Positions 18,747 through 27,092 of a DNA stretch of 64,000 nt are shown in pieces. The first letter of the stretch is position 1; each line of letters starts with the position of its first letter. Origin of the DNA: Idiomarina fontislapidosi (GTDB lineage Bacteria; Pseudomonadota; Gammaproteobacteria; Enterobacterales; Alteromonadaceae); contig NZ_QJST01000001.1 of the NCBI RefSeq assembly GCF_003226255.1, positions 124,001 through 188,000 of the forward strand, given 5' to 3'. Position numbers and translations under genes: made by a program. The notes under the pieces are model-generated. The model had not been told where the DNA came from and did no database searches. It saw only the letters and a program-made list of their open reading frames with translations.

Positions 18747-20942
18747 ATGTCTATGAAGTCGTTCAATGCAGTTACACTGGCTGTCTTAGCAGCACTCCCC
18801 GCAACTAACGCGCTCGCTCAAGCGCAACAGACGGGCGACCCAGCTCGGTCAAAAAAGGTGGATGAGACCATTGTTATTCAAGCGAGTCCGCTTAATAAGA
18901 CGGCGCTCGAGAGTACTCAGCCAGTTAATATTATCTCGGGTGATGAGCTTAAACAGAAGCAAGCTCACAGCCTGGGTGAAACCCTTGCGTTGGAACCGGG
19001 TATTAACAACACGCATTTTGCCACGGTCGCGGGTAGTCCGATTATTCGTGGTTTGGGTGGGGCGCGCGTAAAAGTGACGCAAAATGGCCTCGATACTGGC
19101 GATGTATCGCGTGGCAGTCCTGATCACGCGGTTACTACTGAGACCAGCACTGCAGAACAAATCGAAGTGATGCGTGGCCCAGCAACCTTATTGTACGGCA
19201 GCGGGGCGATTGGTGGTGTGGTCAACGTGGTTGACCAACGTATTCCATCAGCGCCGGTTTACGGTATCGAGGGCGGTGTCAATGCCAGTTATGACAGCGT
19301 AAATAATGGACGTAGCGGTTCGTATGACATGACCGTCGGTAACGGCGAATGGGCGCTATATGTCGATGCGCATCGCCGTTTGTCGGACAACTATGACACG
19401 CCTGACTTTGTTAATGATGAAGGTGACGTGTTAGATGAAGTTGAAAATAGCTTTGTCGACTCGAAAGGTGGCACTGTAGGGGCTTCTTATCAGTTCGATA
19501 AGGGTTACTTTGGTATCTCTTACCAGGGGCTTTATCAAGAATACGGTATCCCGGGCCATGAACATCACCATCATGAAGAAGAAGGCCATGATGAAGGCCA
19601 TGAAGAGGAAGCTCATGATGAGGGTCATGAGCATGCTGAAGAGGCGGGGCCATTTGCTGATTTAGAACAGCAACGTTGGCAGATTGCAGGCGAGCTACGC
19701 GATCCGTTCGCAGGCTTCGAAGCGGTCGAAATGCGTGCTGCTATCACTGATTATCAGCACAGCGAGATCGAAGGCGAGACGGTTGGTACGCAGTTTAACA
19801 ACCAGCAAAAAGAAGTCCGTGTTATTGCCAAACACGCGCCCTTAGCAGGTTGGACAGGTGCCGTGGGTTTCCAGTGGGATATTTCTGACAAGACCGCCAC
19901 AGGCGAAGAAGCATTTACACCGGACACGCAACGCCGTAGCCAAGGTGTTTTCTGGGTTGTCGAGCGTGAGGTTGGCGATCACCATGTTGACTTAGGTATT
20001 CGTCAAGAGCGAACTGACTTGAGCAGCACGGATGTCACATTAGATACCTTTAATGCGACATCGCTGTCGGCAGGCTACATGTATCATATCGACGATGCGA
20101 GCTCGTTCTCAATTAATGTCTCTCACTCTGAGCGTGCGCCGAGTGCAACTGAGGTGTTTTCGAACGGCGAGCACTTCGCGACTCGCACTTATGAGTTGGG
20201 TACCTTGTATGAATTGCATGACGAGGGCAATGGTGAATACCACTTGCACCAAGAAAATGCCGATATGGAGTTAGAGACCTCAAACAACATTGATTTGGGT
20301 TATCACTACGAGACTGAACGTTTCCACTTGCAAGCGAACGTGTTCTATAACCGCGTCGACGATTTCATTTACGAACGTTTCACGGGGATCAGCTCGACGG
20401 CTATCCATACTGATGAACATCATGATGAAGAGCACGAAGGGCATGAAGAGCACGCCGGTGAGGAAGCCCACGACCACGAGGAAGAAGGGCTCATGGTTGT
20501 TCAGTTCTCACAAGCTGACGTTAATCTTTATGGTTACGAGCTCGAAGCGGACTACCGTTTAACGGATGCTTGGTCAGTGCATGGCTTCAGCGACTACACC
20601 CGTGCTGAACTGCGTGATGGGGGTGACTTACCCCGTATTCCTGCGCAGCGTGTCGGTACTGAGGTGCGTTATCAAGCGACTCACTGGGACGGTGCCATTG
20701 GTTATACCCGTTATATGACGCAAGATAAGATTGCGGCTAACGAAACAGAAACGGATGGCTTTGGTTTGCTGAATGTACGTGCGAGCTTTTATCCTAACTG
20801 GCTAGCTCAATACGGTGCGACGGTGTACCTGAAGGGTGAGAACTTGACTAATCAGTTGGGTCGCGTGCATAGCTCATTCTTGAAAGACGATGCACCTATG
20901 GCAGGACGTAACTTTAAAGTCGGTGTGTCAGTGACCTTTTAA
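18747..20942 (+). CDS. znuD: ZnuD-like TonB-dependent outer-membrane zinc receptor
   Basis: The 731-residue protein has a signal peptide (ends near ALA/QAQ), a plug domain (about 40-160, with QPVNIISGDEL and GLGGARVKVTQNGLD) and a 22-strand-type barrel ending in the outer-membrane signature FKVGVSVTF. Two loops are extremely rich in His, Asp and Glu: from about residue 270 (EHHHHEEEGHDEGHEEEAHD) and from about 552 (DEHHDEEHEGHEEHAGEE). ZnuD of Neisseria uses such loops to capture zinc and is Zur-repressed. The candidate Zur box upstream supports the same role. ATG 18747 or ATG 18753 may be the start. Confidence 0.86.
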   Translation: MSMKSFNAVTLAVLAALPATNALAQAQQTGDPARSKKVDETIVIQASPLNKTALESTQPVNIISGDELKQKQAHSLGETLALEPGINNTHFATVAGSPIIRGLGGARVKVTQNGLDTGDVSRGSPDHAVTTETSTAEQIEVMRGPATLLYGSGAIGGVVNVVDQRIPSAPVYGIEGGVNASYDSVNNGRSGSYDMTVGNGEWALYVDAHRRLSDNYDTPDFVNDEGDVLDEVENSFVDSKGGTVGASYQFDKGYFGISYQGLYQEYGIPGHEHHHHEEEGHDEGHEEEAHDEGHEHAEEAGPFADLEQQRWQIAGELRDPFAGFEAVEMRAAITDYQHSEIEGETVGTQFNNQQKEVRVIAKHAPLAGWTGAVGFQWDISDKTATGEEAFTPDTQRRSQGVFWVVEREVGDHHVDLGIRQERTDLSSTDVTLDTFNATSLSAGYMYHIDDASSFSINVSHSERAPSATEVFSNGEHFATRTYELGTLYELHDEGNGEYHLHQENADMELETSNNIDLGYHYETERFHLQANVFYNRVDDFIYERFTGISSTAIHTDEHHDEEHEGHEEHAGEEAHDHEEEGLMVVQFSQADVNLYGYELEADYRLTDAWSVHGFSDYTRAELRDGGDLPRIPAQRVGTEVRYQATHWDGAIGYTRYMTQDKIAANETETDGFGLLNVRASFYPNWLAQYGATVYLKGENLTNQLGRVHSSFLKDDAPMAGRNFKVGVSVTF

Positions 20943-21026
20943 GGTGGTTTGTTGACCGCATAGGCTGAACATTGCGCGGCATCTTTGGTATTCTTGTCCG
21001 GTAGAAAATAAGACAGGAATTCAAAG

Positions 21027-23267
21027 ATGCTGCGTTTTTCATTTTTATCGGCTGGTGTGATACTGGCCTCAGCGGTTATGCAACCGCACGCTGAGAGTAA
21101 AGAGCTGACTATTGAACGAATTTTTAGCTCTCCTTCATTATCGGGCGACTCAATGCGCGCCTTACGTTTCTCGCCAGATGGTCAGCAACTGACTTATTTA
21201 AAAGGGCGTGAAGATGATGCGAGTCACTACGACTTATGGTCCTACAACCTTGCGAGCGAAAAACACCAACGCTTAGTGAATGCCGATGACGTATTTGCTG
21301 GCGAAGAAGTGTTGTCAGATGAGGAAAAAGCGCGTCGTGAACGCTTGCGCTTAAGTGGTTCGGGTATCGTCAGTTATCAATGGTCTGCGCAGTCTGATGC
21401 GCTGTTGTTCCCCCTTGCCGGTGACGTTTACTACTACTCGTTAGCCACCGGTGAAGCGCGTCAAATTACTAACACCGATGCATTTGAGACGGACGCCAAG
21501 CTCTCGCCTCAGGGTCGCTATGTCTCGTATATTCGTGAGCAAAACTTATATGTTTACTCATTAGAAACGGGCAAAGAACAAGCGATTACAAGCAGTGGTG
21601 CGGATACCATTAAATACGGTATGGCCGAGTTTGTGGCGCAAGAAGAAATTGATCGTATGACCGGTTATTGGTGGTCGCCTAACGAGCAAAAAATCGCATT
21701 AACACGGGTCGATGAGTCGCCCGTTGATATTGCTGTGCGTAGCGAAATTTACGCAGACCATATTGACATGATCGAGCAACGCTATCCGTTTGCGGGCACC
21801 CCGAATGTGAATGTTGACCTGGGTGTTGTGGACCTTGATTTCAGTGGTGAAAAGAACCTTGAAGCGTCGATTGAATGGCTAGGTTTAGATGAATTGGGCG
21901 ATGGTTACCTTGCGCGAGTTAAGTGGCTAAAAGACGGCGAGCGTTTTAGTTACCAGTGGCAAAGCCGTAACCAACAAACACTCGATTTGCACATTGTTGA
22001 TGCCAATAAGCAGACGGATCAGGTGATTCTGACCGAAACCAGTGATAGCTGGGTCAACCTCAACGATGATTTGTATTTCTTGAACGACAATAAGCATTTT
22101 ATCTGGGGTTCTGAGCGTAGTGGTTATAAGCACCTTTATTTGTATCGAGTTGATGGCGGCTTAATTCGTCAACTGACTTCAGGTGATTGGCAAGTGGATG
22201 AGCTGGCAGCGATTGATGAGAATACCGGCGTGTTTTACTTTACCGGTCGCGAGAAGTCGCCGCTTGAGCTGCATCTATACCGTAATCAGCTCAATACAAC
22301 ATCGCCAGCGACCCCGAGCCGTATCACTGAGCAAGAGGGGATGCACCATATTCAGTTTGCCGCTGATGCAAGTTCGTATGTGGATACCTTTGAATCCTTT
22401 AAGCAACCACCGCAAATCAGTTTGAATGGGCCGACGGGTAAACGACTGACGTGGTTGAAACAGAATGCCATCGATGAACAACATCCGCTCAAACCATTCT
22501 GGCGTGATTGGCTGTACCCAGAGTTCGGCACATTGGAGGCCGAGGACGGACAGACCCTCTACTATCAATTAACGAAGCCTGCCGACTTTGATTCCAGCAA
22601 AAAGTATCCGGTCATGGTCTATGTTTACGGCGGTCCAGGTGCTCAGGTCGTGACCAAAGGCTGGGGTAACTACTTGGTGCAGTACATGGCGCAGCAAGGT
22701 TATGTCGTATTTAGCGTCGATAATCGTGGCTCATTTAATCGCGGAAAGGCATTTGAGGCGCCGCTATACAAAAATATGGGAACACCTGAAATTGCGGACC
22801 AAATTCGCGGTGTCGAGTTTTTACGTACCTTGGATTATATCGACCCTGAGCGCATCGGTATTCACGGGCACAGCTACGGCGGCTATATGACGTTAATGGC
22901 GATGTTTAAAGCACCAGAGTACTTTGCTGCGGGAGTATCGGGCGCGCCTGTTACTGATTGGGCACTTTATGATACCCATTACACCGAGCGTTATATGGGG
23001 ATGCCACAGCAAGGGGATGCCTACCAAAAAGCATCGGTGTTTCCGTATACGGATGGCTTAGCTGGTGATCTGATGATTTACCACGGTATGGCGGATGATA
23101 ACGTCTTGTTTACCCATAGCACGAAGCTATACAAGCAGTTACAAGATAACGCACAACCGTTTCAAATGATGAACTATCCGGGTAAGAAGCATTCTCTTAA
23201 CGGAAAGAATACTCAGATCCATCGTTACCAGTTAATTGCCAACTTTTTTCAACAAACGTTGAAGTAA
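21027..23267 (+). CDS. Dipeptidyl peptidase IV (S9B), exported
   Basis: The 746-residue protein has a signal peptide (to about residue 23), an eight-bladed propeller region, and a C-terminal alpha/beta hydrolase. The nucleophile is Ser616 in GHSYGGY, with Asp in HGMADDNVLF and His in GKKHSL. The motif EFVAQEEIDRMTGYWWSP carries the paired glutamates that hold the substrate N-terminus in DPP IV enzymes. It should release X-Pro dipeptides from peptides in the periplasm. The thioesterase gene follows after 53 bp. Confidence 0.92.
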   Translation: MLRFSFLSAGVILASAVMQPHAESKELTIERIFSSPSLSGDSMRALRFSPDGQQLTYLKGREDDASHYDLWSYNLASEKHQRLVNADDVFAGEEVLSDEEKARRERLRLSGSGIVSYQWSAQSDALLFPLAGDVYYYSLATGEARQITNTDAFETDAKLSPQGRYVSYIREQNLYVYSLETGKEQAITSSGADTIKYGMAEFVAQEEIDRMTGYWWSPNEQKIALTRVDESPVDIAVRSEIYADHIDMIEQRYPFAGTPNVNVDLGVVDLDFSGEKNLEASIEWLGLDELGDGYLARVKWLKDGERFSYQWQSRNQQTLDLHIVDANKQTDQVILTETSDSWVNLNDDLYFLNDNKHFIWGSERSGYKHLYLYRVDGGLIRQLTSGDWQVDELAAIDENTGVFYFTGREKSPLELHLYRNQLNTTSPATPSRITEQEGMHHIQFAADASSYVDTFESFKQPPQISLNGPTGKRLTWLKQNAIDEQHPLKPFWRDWLYPEFGTLEAEDGQTLYYQLTKPADFDSSKKYPVMVYVYGGPGAQVVTKGWGNYLVQYMAQQGYVVFSVDNRGSFNRGKAFEAPLYKNMGTPEIADQIRGVEFLRTLDYIDPERIGIHGHSYGGYMTLMAMFKAPEYFAAGVSGAPVTDWALYDTHYTERYMGMPQQGDAYQKASVFPYTDGLAGDLMIYHGMADDNVLFTHSTKLYKQLQDNAQPFQMMNYPGKKHSLNGKNTQIHRYQLIANFFQQTLK

Positions 23268-23280
23268 TAATAGGTTATAC

Positions 23281-23321
23281 TAGCGACTCTGAAACGAACA
23301 TAAACTGTTGAGGAGTCGCTA
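23281..23321 (+). promoter_or_regulatory. Inverted repeat covering the ribosome-binding site and start of the thioesterase gene
   Basis: TAGCGACTC (23281-23289) and GAGTCGCTA (23313-23321) are perfect 9-bp arms. The right arm contains most of the SD (AGGAG, 23311-23315) and the A of the start codon. In transcripts coming from the peptidase gene it could hide the start site. TATACT at 23276-23281 could alternatively be a -10 box, whose transcript would lack the left arm. Confidence 0.5.
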
Positions 23322-23713
23322 TGCGCTTTTTATCTCGCCGTTTGGTCATGCCTAATGACCTTAACTTTGCTGGTTCTTTATTCGGTGGTCGTATCCTTGA
23401 GTGGATCGATGAAGAAGCTTATATCTTTGCCAGTTGCCAACTGGGCGCGAAAAGTTTGGTGACTAAGCACATTGGTGCAATTACTTTCGAAACCTCAGCT
23501 TTTCAAGGGGATGTAGTCGAGTTTGGTTTGCAAGTAAAATCAGCTGGTCGTACATCGCTTAATATCACTTGCGTGGTCCGTAACAAGCATACCAAGCAAA
23601 ACATCTGTACCGCGGATGATATTGTGTTTGTTCATATCGATCCTGAAACACGTCAGCCAACGCCGCACGGCAAAACCAAAGCCGAGCTGGACGAGTTTAA
23701 CTTCGAAGGCTAA
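23321..23713 (+). CDS. Hotdog-fold acyl-CoA thioesterase (YciA-like)
   Basis: The 130-residue protein is a single hotdog domain: MPNDLNFAGSLFGGRILEWIDEEA matches the active-site helix of acyl-CoA thioesterases of the YciA/BACH group, which cleave acyl-CoA to free acid and CoA in the cytoplasm. The AGGAG SD is 5 nt before the ATG and is part of an inverted repeat. A terminator follows. Confidence 0.87.
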   Translation: MRFLSRRLVMPNDLNFAGSLFGGRILEWIDEEAYIFASCQLGAKSLVTKHIGAITFETSAFQGDVVEFGLQVKSAGRTSLNITCVVRNKHTKQNICTADDIVFVHIDPETRQPTPHGKTKAELDEFNFEG

Positions 23714-23725
23714 GTGGTGCGACTC

Positions 23726-23761
23726 AAAAAAAAACGGCGCAGGATATGCGCCGTTTTTTTA
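23726..23761. terminator. Bidirectional terminator (thioesterase / metalloprotease)
   Basis: AAAAACGGCGC and GCGCCGTTTTT with a 7-nt loop; T-runs on both strands between convergent genes. Confidence 0.9.
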
Positions 23762-23780
23762 TACCTGAAACTCGTGCAAA

Positions 23781-26183
23781 CTAAATAGGTGAGCCAGGCG
23801 GAAGGGCCGCTGGCGCGTATCCCTCTGGCCATTCGCCATCGCTAAGATAACGCTTAAGTTGTTCTGCCAGGGCTTCAGTGACCACATGACCGTTGAGCTT
23901 ATTCGCCACCGTTGTCGTCGCTTGACGTAAGGCAAGACGCACTTCCGGCGCTAGGGCTTCATTTTGCATGGCATCAACTAGAGTGTCCGCCGCGGTGATT
24001 AAAATACGTTGATTTACCGGGTCATCTGGCTGTGCTTTCGCATCATCAAGCAGCGTGTTGAACAAGGTATTAACGATAGCCTCAGGCGATGGCACCTCGT
24101 TGTTGATTGCATGCTGCTGACTTAAACGATTAAGGCGCTCGGCATTGAACATCAGATTTAAGCTAAAGCCTGATGCACTCGCGGCCATGCTGACCGGATC
24201 AGGGATTAAGCCGGTGCGACCGTCAAAACGTTCGCGGTTGTCCGAATAGCCATAAGCCAAAGGCACTAATAGTTTATGGATGTGTGACGGCACACGGACT
24301 GTATTCGCACGTACCGTCTCAATCAGTTGGCTGAGCGCACGTTTTTGCGTGGATGGGCTTACCGGGCCGTAGTCATTCGGTTTTTCGTCATTCATGTAAT
24401 AACGGTAATTGACACCGCCTAACCATTTAACCGCCGCTTCGGTTTGATAGCGGTGCATTAAATAAATAGGAACAAAGACTTCCTGCAAGTCGCTTAGTGC
24501 CGCGTCAGGTCGCAATTGCTGTTGACCAAAGTCGGCAAGCACTTGTTTGCGCACATTAAGTAAGCGTTCAAGTTCGGTGACAGCATCACTCCCATTGTCC
24601 CACAAATGTGCGGTTGGATGAGCGCCGCCGACTGGACGTGCGTCGCGATCGGAGATGAATGCTAAACCGAGCGACTGATTTTTCTGCAAAATTCTGTCGA
24701 GCTGTTCTTGCTCACTTGGCATGCCTCCAAAGTCACTATAACCATAGGCGACGACTTGCTTATCCCACTCGCCGATGCCTGTATCGTACGCATCGTTGAG
24801 ACTGATTTCTCCCGCTGTGGTGAGTGTTACCAGCGGGTGAGGGTAGTCCATTACCGAAGCGCGGTTGTCAGCGCTTGCGGCAAAATTGTGTGCAATACCT
24901 AAGGTATGACCTACCTCGTGGGCACTTAACTGGCGAATACGTGCCAATGCCATTTGCTCAATGCTTTCTTTTAGTTCTTCGCTGTTTTGTTGGCTGAAAG
25001 GACCTATCAAGCCCTCAGCAATTTTCATGTCTTGACGCACGCGGAGTGAACCCAGCGTGACATGGCCCTTGATGATTTCACCCGTACGCGGGTCAATCAC
25101 TGACGAGCCATATGACCAACCGCGCGTTGCACGGTGTACCCACTGAATAACATTATAACGGACGTCCATCGGGTCGGCGTCTGCCGGCAGCATTTTTACT
25201 TGAAATGCATTTTCGTAGCCAGCTGCGGCAAATGCTTGTTCCCACCAAGCTGCGCCCTCAAGCAAAGCCGATTTCACTGGCTCCGGCGCACCTGGGTCGA
25301 GGTAATAGATAATCGGCTGTTGCGGCTCACTGCTAGAAGCGATCGGGTCCTTCTTGGCAAGACGATGGCGTGGAATCACGCGCTGCGCGAGCGGCTCACC
25401 CAAAGGTGCCGAATAGTCATAATAGGTTTGCGCCCAAAAGCCACTATTCGGGTCAAACTGACGTGGACGATATTTGTCATCAGGTAATCGAATAAACGAG
25501 TGATGCAAGTGCAAGGTCATTGTATCAGCGTTAGGTAAGATCTCGTTTACGTAGCGGCCTTCTCCTTTGCCGACAAAGGTGACAGTGGCCTCGAGTTCGG
25601 TATTATCGGGAAAGCTCTTGGTGCGAGCAGGGTATACAACAGAGCGTTCACTATCAATGCTGAATTGGCCTTGCCCTGTTTGTTGTAAGCGCTCACTCAC
25701 CCCGTGCACATCGGTCAGTAGGAATGGCGTGTAATCAATTAAGACGCCATTTGGATGATGGGCGACCACGTTAAAACCAAATAATGTACTATCGGCAAAC
25801 GCTTGCTGAACACTGGCATGTTCGGCGGGGTTCTTTTCTGCAGCGCGATACTGTGTATTCTCGGCAATCAGCAGCACGCGGTTACCTTGAACCTTAAAGT
25901 GCGCCAGTTGTGTTTGCCCAAGTTGACCTCGGTCTAAGCCGACATCGTTTGAACCTAATCCCCAAGGTAGACTGGTTTGAAAGATAAAAGATTGTTGGGT
26001 GTTTGGCACCAACAGGTAAAATTTACCGTGTTCGGTATCGTGATAAAGATCAAAAAAGCCTTCTGCTTTTTCCATCGATTGCGTGAACTCTGCAACACTC
26101 GGGGTCGGTTCAGTGGCGGCTGTGGCTATACTCGCTTGTAGCAGCGCAATACTGACCCATACAACGCGAATAACATTTCGCAT
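23781..26183 (-). CDS. Secreted zinc-dependent metalloprotease (DUF5117/DUF4953 type)
   Basis: The 800-residue protein has a signal peptide (ends ATA/ATEPT). The metzincin-like zinc motif HEVGHTLGIAHN starts at His422, giving HExxHxxGxxH, followed by VMDYP, a Met-turn-like element. The N-terminal region fits the DUF5118/DUF5117 modules and the C-terminal region DUF4953. Its substrates are unknown. Together with the nearby M28 enzyme and DPP IV it suggests protein and peptide breakdown outside the cytoplasm. Confidence 0.86.
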   Translation of the reverse strand: MRNVIRVVWVSIALLQASIATAATEPTPSVAEFTQSMEKAEGFFDLYHDTEHGKFYLLVPNTQQSFIFQTSLPWGLGSNDVGLDRGQLGQTQLAHFKVQGNRVLLIAENTQYRAAEKNPAEHASVQQAFADSTLFGFNVVAHHPNGVLIDYTPFLLTDVHGVSERLQQTGQGQFSIDSERSVVYPARTKSFPDNTELEATVTFVGKGEGRYVNEILPNADTMTLHLHHSFIRLPDDKYRPRQFDPNSGFWAQTYYDYSAPLGEPLAQRVIPRHRLAKKDPIASSSEPQQPIIYYLDPGAPEPVKSALLEGAAWWEQAFAAAGYENAFQVKMLPADADPMDVRYNVIQWVHRATRGWSYGSSVIDPRTGEIIKGHVTLGSLRVRQDMKIAEGLIGPFSQQNSEELKESIEQMALARIRQLSAHEVGHTLGIAHNFAASADNRASVMDYPHPLVTLTTAGEISLNDAYDTGIGEWDKQVVAYGYSDFGGMPSEQEQLDRILQKNQSLGLAFISDRDARPVGGAHPTAHLWDNGSDAVTELERLLNVRKQVLADFGQQQLRPDAALSDLQEVFVPIYLMHRYQTEAAVKWLGGVNYRYYMNDEKPNDYGPVSPSTQKRALSQLIETVRANTVRVPSHIHKLLVPLAYGYSDNRERFDGRTGLIPDPVSMAASASGFSLNLMFNAERLNRLSQQHAINNEVPSPEAIVNTLFNTLLDDAKAQPDDPVNQRILITAADTLVDAMQNEALAPEVRLALRQATTTVANKLNGHVVTEALAEQLKRYLSDGEWPEGYAPAALPPGSPI

Positions 26184-26202
26184 GTTGGCTTCCTTCTTGT
26201 CG

Positions 26203-26727
26203 TTATAGTTGATCCGCTATTTCTTCGAGAATCTGTGTTGTCCATTGCTCGATACGATCTTCAGATAAGTCGTACTGGGTGTCTTCGTCAAGAGATAAAC
26301 CGACGAAGTACTGCTCATCTTCGGTGAGCGCCTTGGATGCAGCAAAGTCATAACCTTGGTTCGGCCAAAAGCCGATACGCTTACAGCCCTTATCAGCGAT
26401 GGCATCATGCAACATGCCTAAGGCGTCTTGGAACCAGTCGGTATAGCCTTCTTGGTCACCCATGCCGTAAAGAGCAACAATTTTGCCTTGCAAGTTGAGC
26501 GGCGTAATATCATCCCAGTGGCTTTCCCAATCTTCTTGAAGCTCGCCAAAATCCCAGGTCGAGATACCAAAGATGAGAATATCAAATTGCTCGGCGTCTT
26601 TAAGTGGCGTGTCTTTAATATCAAATATCGAGACAATGTCTTCGCCAATAGCTTGCTGAATTTTTTCAGCCGCAATTTCTGTATAGCAAGTAGTTGAGCC
26701 ATAAAACAGGCCGATTTGCAACGACAT
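26203..26727 (-). CDS. fldB: Flavodoxin FldB
   Basis: I place the start at ATG 26727 (MSLQIGLFYGSTTCYTE), as in E. coli FldB; a longer frame to 26760 has no SD. The 174-residue protein has the FMN phosphate loop GSTTCYTE and the flavodoxin blocks FGISTWDFGE and GMGDQEGY. It is a long-chain flavodoxin that carries electrons in the cytoplasm. It is divergent from yfcL. Confidence 0.92.
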   Translation of the reverse strand: MSLQIGLFYGSTTCYTEIAAEKIQQAIGEDIVSIFDIKDTPLKDAEQFDILIFGISTWDFGELQEDWESHWDDITPLNLQGKIVALYGMGDQEGYTDWFQDALGMLHDAIADKGCKRIGFWPNQGYDFAASKALTEDEQYFVGLSLDEDTQYDLSEDRIEQWTTQILEEIADQL

Positions 26728-26815
26728 AACAACCCCGTTGGATAGTTTCGATGGGTGCATTGTAACAAAAACATCGTTAAAATGACGTCTCAGTAATGCG
26801 AAAAAAGGTGATTAG

Positions 26816-27091
26816 ATGTCGTTTAATGCGGTAATTGAGCAGTTAGAAAGTGTCTTCGATCAGGTTTACGTTGATGGATCCGATGATGAGTTGTTCGCCA
26901 GCGGATATCTGCGGGGCCATTTTGACCTTGTCGTTGCCCGCATGGAGATGAACGATGAAACCGATGCGCAGGCAATCATCCCTAATTTAAAAGCGGCGGT
27001 CGAGCATGCTAAACATGAGCTCGCACCCGCGGATCAAACGCACGTGAATAACCTCGTCGAGCAACTTGATACCGTGGTGCGTAGCGTTTAA
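26816..27091 (+). CDS. yfcL: YfcL-family small protein
   Basis: The 91-residue protein shares the DGSDDELFASGYLRGH block with E. coli YfcL. Its function is unknown. As in E. coli it lies beside mnmC; here the two stops face each other one base apart, with no terminator between. SD AAGGTG precedes the ATG by 6 nt. Confidence 0.88.
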   Translation: MSFNAVIEQLESVFDQVYVDGSDDELFASGYLRGHFDLVVARMEMNDETDAQAIIPNLKAAVEHAKHELAPADQTHVNNLVEQLDTVVRSV

Positions 27092-27092
27092 T

